This document shows, piece after piece, positions 59,095 to 64,000 of a stretch of DNA of 64,000 nucleotides. Position numbers and translations under genes: made by a program. Origin of the DNA: Desulfitobacterium sp050251735 (GTDB lineage: Bacteria; Bacillota; Desulfitobacteriia; Desulfitobacteriales; Desulfitobacteriaceae); NCBI GenBank assembly GCA_050251735.1, contig JBFWMF010000010.1:62001-126000 (forward strand), read 5' to 3'. How positions within the stretch are numbered: the stretch's first letter is position 1; the number at the start of each line of letters is the position of its first letter. The notes under the pieces are model-generated. The model saw nothing but the letters and a program-made list of their open reading frames with translations. It was not told the DNA's origin and ran no database searches.

Positions 59095-60405
59095 TCAATC
59101 AGCTAAAACAATATGCTGACTAAACTGATTGTAAAGCCCCCCCAAATCCGTTACCTTAATTCTAAACTGGTTTCGTGCCTTCGTTTGTACTCTACCGTTA
59201 TCATTGATAAACACTTTTGAGGCAGGGTCATAAACTATCAGTCCTTGCCTAAAGGCCTCAAGAAAATATATAAAATCAGATCCTTCACCTAACAAGATAG
59301 GATCACTATACTGATACTCATTTACTCCGTTTAAGTTTCTTTTATTGTAAGGAATATAAACCGCATGAGCATGTTTCCTCCCCCAATGCTCAATAAGTTT
59401 TGCATACGTCCATATAGCAGCAGGCTCATTATTTTCATCAAGTAAGGTTAATCCGCCTGTAACATTTACAATACGTTTTTTTTGTTCGTCATAACCATCG
59501 AGGATCATCTTGAGCTTTGTGCGGTCTTGAACGTCTCCACACTTATGTACACCTGTAAAATAAAAATCTCCTGCAGGTCTAGTTCTTCCGTACTTCCTGA
59601 CAAATTGTTCGACTCTATACTCTCCGTAATATCCCGAATCTGGCTCCGGAGTCATAAGTGTTATTCTGTTACTTGTATAGGCTTTAACTTCCCAGCCCTT
59701 CCAATCAGGTTCTGATCTGCCATTTGGAATGATCCCCATATTTGCTTCTAATGTATATCCTCCTGCATTGGGAGCATTATAGTCGACGATGATGCCTTGA
59801 TTATTCATTCTGCATCCTGCGATCCATCCTCTGTCCATGATCTCTCTTATTTTGATAAGTAGAGTTTCTTTGGTAGCACAAGATGATTCGGTCTCAAGGG
59901 AAGTAAAAAGATTCGTAGTGTCTTCTAAGGAAATAAGTTTATTGGCAAGCGGAGTCTCTGCGGCTGAGAGATAGGCAAGAATTCTTCCATCGGGACAGAT
60001 TCCGAATACTAGTACCCTTCCATCTTTAGCATTAAAGAATCTTCTTTCGCCAGTGCTAATAGGCTGAAGTAACTCACGCGGAGCGATACTACAGTATTGT
60101 AAGAAGCTTGATAGCCTGACCTCAGGATATTTGGGGTACAAAATTAGTTGTGCCTTTGGCGCGATCTCAATATTTCCTTGTTCGTCTAGCCAATAAAATT
60201 TAAGAGCTGCTTTATAATTGGGATATTTCCCTTGGACATTATCAGGGTGCACCTCTCCAAAAGGAATTTGGTTAATAGCTTCAAAGCTACTACCAAGGTA
60301 TATTTGTTGTTTAGTATTATCATTTTCGGAAAGACATTTAAAAATTATCCGTGTGACGCCCTTATCCAACATGAAGCTAGATAATGAATTTATATCATTG
60401 AACAA
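59095..60405 (-). CDS. MvaI/BcnI-family type II restriction endonuclease with extra N-terminal domain
   Basis: A 436-residue protein whose C-terminal half matches the MvaI/BcnI family. The catalytic set is Asp234, Glu239 and Lys241 in SEPDWKGWEVKAYT; the spacing 5 and 2 equals Asp50, Glu55 and Lys57 in MvaI, with Glu220 in LEANMGI as a further site residue. MvaI is about 246 residues, so the first 180 residues are an added domain of unknown role. MvaI cuts CCWGG and BcnI cuts CCSGG as monomers. It is divergent from the methyltransferase gene, and its start region is 38 bases from a palindrome. The exact sequence cut is unknown. Confidence 0.85.
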   Translation of the reverse strand: MFNDINSLSSFMLDKGVTRIIFKCLSENDNTKQQIYLGSSFEAINQIPFGEVHPDNVQGKYPNYKAALKFYWLDEQGNIEIAPKAQLILYPKYPEVRLSSFLQYCSIAPRELLQPISTGERRFFNAKDGRVLVFGICPDGRILAYLSAAETPLANKLISLEDTTNLFTSLETESSCATKETLLIKIREIMDRGWIAGCRMNNQGIIVDYNAPNAGGYTLEANMGIIPNGRSEPDWKGWEVKAYTSNRITLMTPEPDSGYYGEYRVEQFVRKYGRTRPAGDFYFTGVHKCGDVQDRTKLKMILDGYDEQKKRIVNVTGGLTLLDENNEPAAIWTYAKLIEHWGRKHAHAVYIPYNKRNLNGVNEYQYSDPILLGEGSDFIYFLEAFRQGLIVYDPASKVFINDNGRVQTKARNQFRIKVTDLGGLYNQFSQHIVLAD

Positions 60406-60443
60406 TAGTGCTTCCTCCTTATAATATCAAATTAAAAAAGTTC

Positions 60444-60493
60444 GAACATATGTTCTAAATTCTATTGACATCTGGGTAAATATCGTGCATAAT
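60444..60493 (+). promoter_or_regulatory. Divergent control region of the restriction-modification genes
   Basis: GAACATATGTTC at 60444-60455 is a perfect 12-base palindrome close to the restriction gene. A good promoter for the methyltransferase reads TTGACA at 60465-60470 and CATAAT at 60488-60493, with a 17-base gap. The palindrome is a candidate operator for the methyltransferase HTH. Confidence 0.6.
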
Positions 60494-60523
60494 GCATGTA
60501 TAAATCCCCCTGGAGGTGTAAAG

Positions 60524-61762
60524 ATGGATGCTCTTATCCTTATGGAGAATATTAGCCAGTATAAAACAAAAGCCCAGATTGCACAAGAAATCGGTGTTAA
60601 TGAATCGACTGTGCGACGTTGGCTAAATGGAGACTGTAAACCCAAAGATTACATAGTGCCACAATTGCAACAGATGCTAAAGGATATCGTCCCCCAGCCC
60701 AAGGATACGGCTATGTTTAGTTTTATTGACCTTTTTGCAGGCATCGGTGGTATCCGCAAAGCTTTTGAAGATAAGGGTGGCAAATGTGTATTCACTAGTG
60801 AATGGGATAGCTATGCCCAAAGAACATATGCGGTGAACTATCATATAGATGAACCCATCTATGGTGATATCACACAAGTAGATGAACATTTAATTCCTAC
60901 CCATGACCTTCTTTTGGCAGGGTTTCCGTGCCAACCGTTCTCTATTGCTGGGGTATCAAAGAAGAATGCTCTTGGACGTTCGCATGGTTTTATGGACGAA
61001 ACACAAGGGACATTGTTTTTTGACGTAGCACGTATAATTTCTGCCAAACGCCCCAAAGCTTTCGTACTGGAAAATGTAAAAAACCTTTACTCACATGATA
61101 AAGGAAAAACATTCAAAGTAATTACCAATGTTCTGCAAAAGGAGCTTGGCTACAACATATATACCAAAATTATTGATGGGCAACACTTTGTGCCTCAACA
61201 TAGAGAACGTTTAATAATTGTCGGATTTAAAGACAACGTAGATTTCACATGGGATGATCTACAATTACCTGAAAAGGGCCTAATTCGCTTAGATAGTATT
61301 TTACATAAAACAGACGGATCAGAACCCTACATTATCCATGATGCCAATCGTTTCTTTGACCATACTAGAAATGTGGTTCTTGAAAAGTATACTTTGACGG
61401 ATAAATTGTGGGATTACCTCCAAGCATACGCAAAGAAACATCAAGCAAAAGGAAACGGATTTGGATTTGGTCTTGTAAACTCCTCTTCAATTGCAAGAAC
61501 GCTTTCAGCACGGTACTACAAGGATGGTTCGGAGATTTTGATTGATCAAGGTCAGGGCCTCAACCCCAGAAGACTAACGCCTAGGGAATGTGCCCGTTTA
61601 ATGGGTTATGATGACTCTTTCGAAATACCCGTTTCTGACACTCGGGCTTATAAGCAGTTTGGGAATTCGGTTGTTGTTCCAGTGTTTAGAGCAGTAGCTG
61701 ATTTGGTAATTCCTCATTTGAATTATAGCTATAATGTTGATAAAAAAGTCAGTGCCTTATAG
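60524..61762 (+). CDS. C5-cytosine DNA methyltransferase with N-terminal HTH
   Basis: A 412-residue m5C methyltransferase. Residues 1-55 form a helix-turn-helix (KAQIAQEIGVNESTVRRWL). The catalytic domain has motif I FIDLFAGIGGIRKAF, motif IV FPCQPFS with Cys136, motif VI ENVKN, motif VIII VPQHRERL, and motifs IX and X (RRLTPRECARLMGY, GNSVVVPV). The N-terminal HTH is like that of M.EcoRII and M.MspI relatives, which repress their own promoter. It is a single-chain enzyme that protects the site cut by the neighbouring nuclease, likely CCWGG or CCSGG given the nuclease family. ATG 60524 has TGGAGGTG six bases upstream. Confidence 0.94.
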   Translation: MDALILMENISQYKTKAQIAQEIGVNESTVRRWLNGDCKPKDYIVPQLQQMLKDIVPQPKDTAMFSFIDLFAGIGGIRKAFEDKGGKCVFTSEWDSYAQRTYAVNYHIDEPIYGDITQVDEHLIPTHDLLLAGFPCQPFSIAGVSKKNALGRSHGFMDETQGTLFFDVARIISAKRPKAFVLENVKNLYSHDKGKTFKVITNVLQKELGYNIYTKIIDGQHFVPQHRERLIIVGFKDNVDFTWDDLQLPEKGLIRLDSILHKTDGSEPYIIHDANRFFDHTRNVVLEKYTLTDKLWDYLQAYAKKHQAKGNGFGFGLVNSSSIARTLSARYYKDGSEILIDQGQGLNPRRLTPRECARLMGYDDSFEIPVSDTRAYKQFGNSVVVPVFRAVADLVIPHLNYSYNVDKKVSAL

Positions 61763-61975
61763 TTAACGGTAGGATTCCTTATTGTTCGTTAACCCCAGCA
61801 AGTAATCAACACTGGTATTATAAAATTGAGCGAGTTTTATTAGTGATGAGTTAGGTATATCAAGAGCCCCACTTTCATACCTAGAGTAAGTCGCTTGGTT
61901 TACATTAAGTAAATCTGCTAGATTTTTCTGGGTCAAATCCTTGTCTTCTCTTAAATCTTTTAAACGTTGATACAT
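61763..61975 (-). CDS. Cro/CI (Xre)-type repressor
   Basis: A 70-residue HTH_3 protein: RLKDLREDKDLTQKNLADLLNVNQATYSRYESG with the recognition helix at VNQATYSRYE, ending in FYNTSVDYLLGLTNN. It is of the short SinR/Xre kind, with no dimer extension. It converges on the methyltransferase with no gap, the two stops being adjacent. Two palindromes lie upstream at 62002-62044. It is probably the regulator of the small ORF on the opposite side, or of its own gene; a C protein for the restriction system is possible, but C proteins usually sit before the nuclease gene. Confidence 0.85.
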   Translation of the reverse strand: MYQRLKDLREDKDLTQKNLADLLNVNQATYSRYESGALDIPNSSLIKLAQFYNTSVDYLLGLTNNKESYR

Positions 61976-62001
61976 AGAACCACCTCAAGTTTATTTTATA
62001 G

Positions 62002-62044
62002 TATGCGATAATCGTATATTGCATATTATGCGGTAAACGCATAA
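62002..62044. promoter_or_regulatory. Paired operators of the Xre repressor
   Basis: Two dyads follow each other: TATGCGAT-A-ATCGTATA at 62002-62018 and TTATGCG-GTAAA-CGCATAA at 62026-62044. Both share the TATGCG half. They lie between the divergent repressor and the 66-residue ORF, the classic place for Cro/CI operators. Confidence 0.65.
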
Positions 62045-62077
62045 AATGTAGGTGGAAGTTTTTTTGAGGTGATGTAG

Positions 62078-62278
62078 GTGGCAAATTACAGTGAGATGTA
62101 TCTCATACTGTTTAACAAGATTACTGATATCATTGAAGAACTACAGGATGTGCAGCGTCAAACAGAGGAAATGTACATTCAGTGCCAAAAGGGCGAGACA
62201 GTTTTTCTGAAAGTTTACAAAAGCAGTCAACCCGCGTCTTCAGCGGATGAAATAAAAAACAGTAAACTCCATCCTTAA
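62078..62278 (+). CDS. Small acidic coiled protein, phage/ICE-type hypothetical
   Basis: A 66-residue protein with a GTG start and GAGGTGATG upstream. It begins NYSEMYLILFNKITDIIEELQDVQRQTEEMYI, an amphipathic helix typical of small hypothetical genes next to Xre repressors in Firmicute mobile elements. The rest is polar and short. It is divergent from the Xre gene with the operator pair between them, so it is likely controlled by it. No function is known. Confidence 0.72.
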   Translation: MANYSEMYLILFNKITDIIEELQDVQRQTEEMYIQCQKGETVFLKVYKSSQPASSADEIKNSKLHP

Positions 62279-62359
62279 GCAAGCGGGGCTTAAATAGCTC
62301 ACTTGTTGGGATGATATAGAGATAAATGCAATATTTCGTAAAAGGAGGGTGTCATTCAA

Positions 62360-62794
62360 ATGAAATTAGTCTACCCAGCCTGTTTTTACCCGAGTGATGA
62401 GGGCTTTACTGTAGTGTTTCCTGACCTGTCTGGTTGCGTGACTGAAGGCGAAACATTAGCTCATGCTATGGAAATGGCCGAAGATGCAGCCTCTGGCTGG
62501 TTACTGGGTGAGATTGAAGAAAATAAAAAATTACCCGATGCTTCGGCTATTAGTGAAGTGGTTGCAGACGAATACGAAAATGGCTTTGTAAGTCTTATCG
62601 GTATTGATTTAGATGCATATGCTTTAAAGTACAGTAGCAAATCCGTAAAGAAAACCTTGACTATACCACAATGGCTTAACACTATTGCCGAAGAAAAAGG
62701 TGTCAATTTTTCGGCAATCCTTCAAGAAAGCTTAAAGGACCATTTAGGAATAGCTGAATCCCAAAACTCCTATGGAGTAAAAACGAAAATATAA
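62360..62794 (+). CDS. HicB-family antitoxin-like protein, no HicA partner seen
   Basis: A 144-residue HicB protein. The N-terminal domain has the RNase H-like HicB pattern YPACFYPSDEGFTVVFPDLSGCVTEGETLAHAMEMAEDA, in parts PACFYPSDEGF, VFPDLSGC and GETLAHAMEMA. The C-terminal end is a ribbon-helix-helix-like stretch (KKTLTIPQWLNTIAEEKGVNFSAILQESL, in parts). HicB normally pairs with a HicA toxin of 60-90 residues; none is found in the 81 bases before or in the 296 bases after. It is therefore a solitary antitoxin or an independent regulator. GGAGGG precedes the ATG. Its stop lies at the edge of a truncated DUF1659 gene. Confidence 0.88.
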   Translation: MKLVYPACFYPSDEGFTVVFPDLSGCVTEGETLAHAMEMAEDAASGWLLGEIEENKKLPDASAISEVVADEYENGFVSLIGIDLDAYALKYSSKSVKKTLTIPQWLNTIAEEKGVNFSAILQESLKDHLGIAESQNSYGVKTKI

Positions 62795-62898
62795 GCGATC
62801 TCAGCCCTTTTTTGCCGGATAACCGGGGAGCCGTCGACTATTCCGATTTGATAACGAACAACCATTGCGGTTTCTAACGGTGTCGAAAGGATTGCCAT
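62770..62898 (-). pseudogene. Truncated DUF1659 gene
   Basis: On the minus strand, an AAGGAGGG ribosome site leads to an ATG at 62898. The first 35 residues (AILSTPLETAMVVRYQIG, then VDGSPVIRQKRAEI) match the start of DUF1659 proteins, small Firmicute proteins of about 70 residues that are usually encoded with a DUF2922 partner. The frame then runs into the HicB end and stops at 62770 after 42 residues. The second half is missing, so the neighbouring accessory DNA has replaced it. The join lies near 62795-62805. Confidence 0.68.
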
Positions 62899-62928
62899 GC
62901 ATAGTTCCCTCCTTGTTCTGGATTTGGA

Positions 62929-62955
62929 CAGGCTTCGAATAAGCCTGTCTTTTAT
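62929..62955. terminator. Terminator near the island edge
   Basis: GACAGGCTT and AAGCCTGTC form a 9-base stem with a 5-base loop followed by TTTTA. The rest of 62899-63090 shows no gene. Confidence 0.75.
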
Positions 62956-63090
62956 TTATATGCACCTTGTCCACCTAGGGTTCTTTGACGATAGGTAGCG
63001 TAGATTGCATTTTTTTGGAAGACAACATACAATGTATGCAAGGTCTGGGAGGCGCCATGCGCATAATGAGTCATTTAAGGGGGAATAGTT

Positions 63091-64000
63091 ATGACCGCTA
63101 ACCAACCCAAAATAGAAAAGGCAACCTTTGCCGGAGGTTGCTTTTGGTGCATTGAAGCAGCACTGAGTTCGATTGAGGGTGTCATGGAAATACAATCGGG
63201 TTATACAGGAGGCCACGACACTAATCCTAGCTATGAGAAGGTGTGTGCCCATACCACTGGACATCTGGAAGCGGTGGAAATCAAGTATGACCCCGAGCGG
63301 ATATCTTATGCAGAATTACTCAAGCATTTTTGGCAACAGATCGATCCGACCGATCCGGGGGGACAATTTCATGATCGGGGAGAATCGTATCAAACAGCCA
63401 TTTTTTATCATTCTGAAGAGCAGCGACTCCTTGCCGAAGCCTCCAAAAAGGCCCTAGAGGAAAGCAAGCGCTTTGACAAGCCCATCGTGACCAGCATCCT
63501 CCCAGCGTCTCCTTTTTACCCAGCGGAGGATTATCATCAAGGCTATCATAAGAAAAATTCCTTGCGTTATAAGCTTTATCACCAAGGCTCAGGTCGGGAG
63601 GCTTTTATTAAGAGGCATTGGACTAAAGAAAAGCAGGAGCTAAAGAAGCGACTTACGCCGCTACAATATCAAGTGACTCAAGAAAACGGTACGGAACCGC
63701 CCTTCCGCAACGAATTCTGGGATCATAAGCAGGAAGGGATTTACGTCGATATCGTCTCCGGTGAACCCTTATTTAGTTCGAAGGACAAATTTGACAGTGG
63801 TTGTGGCTGGCCCAGTTTTACCAAGCCTCTTTTAAAGGGTTATATCCAAGAAAAGACGGACACTAGCCATCACATGACCCGTACTGAGGTTCGCAGTAGA
63901 GAGGCAGACTCCCACCTTGGTCATGTTTTCGAGGACGGGCCCGGCCCAGATGGATTGCGCTATTGTATCAATTCGGCAGCCCTGCGCTTTATTCCTAAGG
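63091..64000 (+). CDS. msrAB: Bifunctional peptide methionine sulfoxide reductase MsrA/MsrB, cut by the window end
   Basis: At least 303 residues are visible. The MsrA domain starts with FAGGCFWCIEAALSSIEGV, where GCFWC holds the catalytic cysteine (Cys17), and has GYTGGHDTNPSYEKVCAHTTGHLEAVE. The MsrB domain, from about residue 195, has LTPLQYQVTQENGTEPPF, the SGCGWPSF segment and ends with YCINSAALRF, which holds its catalytic cysteine. The two CxxC zinc pairs usual in many MsrB proteins are not seen. The enzyme repairs both epimers of methionine sulfoxide with thioredoxin. AAGGGGGA precedes the ATG. The gene has no stop within the window. Confidence 0.95.
   Translation, partial: MTANQPKIEKATFAGGCFWCIEAALSSIEGVMEIQSGYTGGHDTNPSYEKVCAHTTGHLEAVEIKYDPERISYAELLKHFWQQIDPTDPGGQFHDRGESYQTAIFYHSEEQRLLAEASKKALEESKRFDKPIVTSILPASPFYPAEDYHQGYHKKNSLRYKLYHQGSGREAFIKRHWTKEKQELKKRLTPLQYQVTQENGTEPPFRNEFWDHKQEGIYVDIVSGEPLFSSKDKFDSGCGWPSFTKPLLKGYIQEKTDTSHHMTRTEVRSREADSHLGHVFEDGPGPDGLRYCINSAALRFIPK

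Overview
The window looks like chromosome of a strictly anaerobic, metabolically versatile Firmicute of the Peptococcaceae, most like Desulfitobacterium. The reasons are the CO dehydrogenase module, the sulfonate-type ThDP enzyme Xsc, strong AGGAGG ribosome sites, intrinsic terminators and an Agr-type peptide cassette. This placement rests on gene content only; no search was run. The window starts inside a TPM-domain protein gene and ends inside a methionine sulfoxide reductase (msrAB) gene.

Layout. 0.7-3.9 kb: a TPP riboswitch with terminator controls a thiamine-precursor ABC transporter (YkoF-like protein, ThiX, ThiY, ThiZ). 4.0-8.7 kb: a carbon monoxide module with a CooA-like regulator, then cooF, cooS and a FAD oxidoreductase. 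A perfect CooA-type palindrome precedes cooF. 9-11.7 kb: three cell-surface glycan genes. 11.7-14.6 kb: a larA-like remnant, a GerMN lipoprotein and a TDT anion channel. 14.7-22 kb: an unrecognised eight-gene membrane/secreted cluster flanked by two nearly identical 54-bp repeats. 22-31 kb: citrate synthase, two permeases, an Agr-like cassette (including a 40-residue signal peptide gene), a PAS histidine kinase and nadA.

31-41.4 kb: a LysR regulator followed by a dehydrogenase, an MFS transporter, a ThDP decarboxylase/lyase, an SCP2 protein and Xsc (sulfoacetaldehyde acetyltransferase), then an Fe-alcohol dehydrogenase and an aldehyde dehydrogenase. Read together these suggest breakdown of a C2/C3 sulfonate, with release of sulfite and acetyl phosphate. 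41.4-52 kb: ammonia assimilation by glutamine synthetase III and glutamate synthase (gltB, gltD). glnN and gltB carry matching 5' leaders in which a short hairpin with an ANTAR-like hexaloop competes with a terminator. Between them lie an MscS channel, a hexanucleotide tandem repeat and a scar fusing an MFS start to an amidohydrolase end.

52-59 kb is a patchwork: a metallo-beta-lactamase-like remnant, an SDR gene between inverted repeats with integron-like core sites, small membrane ORFs, a metallophosphoesterase, a flavin-binding split-barrel protein, a large membrane protein, a CsoR regulator and a flavin reductase. 59-62.8 kb is a restriction-modification island (MvaI/BcnI-family nuclease and a C5-cytosine methyltransferase with an N-terminal HTH), a Cro/CI-type repressor with operators, a small ORF and a solitary HicB. 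Its right edge cuts off a DUF1659 gene.

The best candidates for undescribed biology are the repeat-flanked 7-kb cluster, the sulfonate cluster with non-canonical enzymes, and the paired glnN/gltB leaders. The CooA-cooFS regulatory unit is the most sharply supported regulatory prediction.
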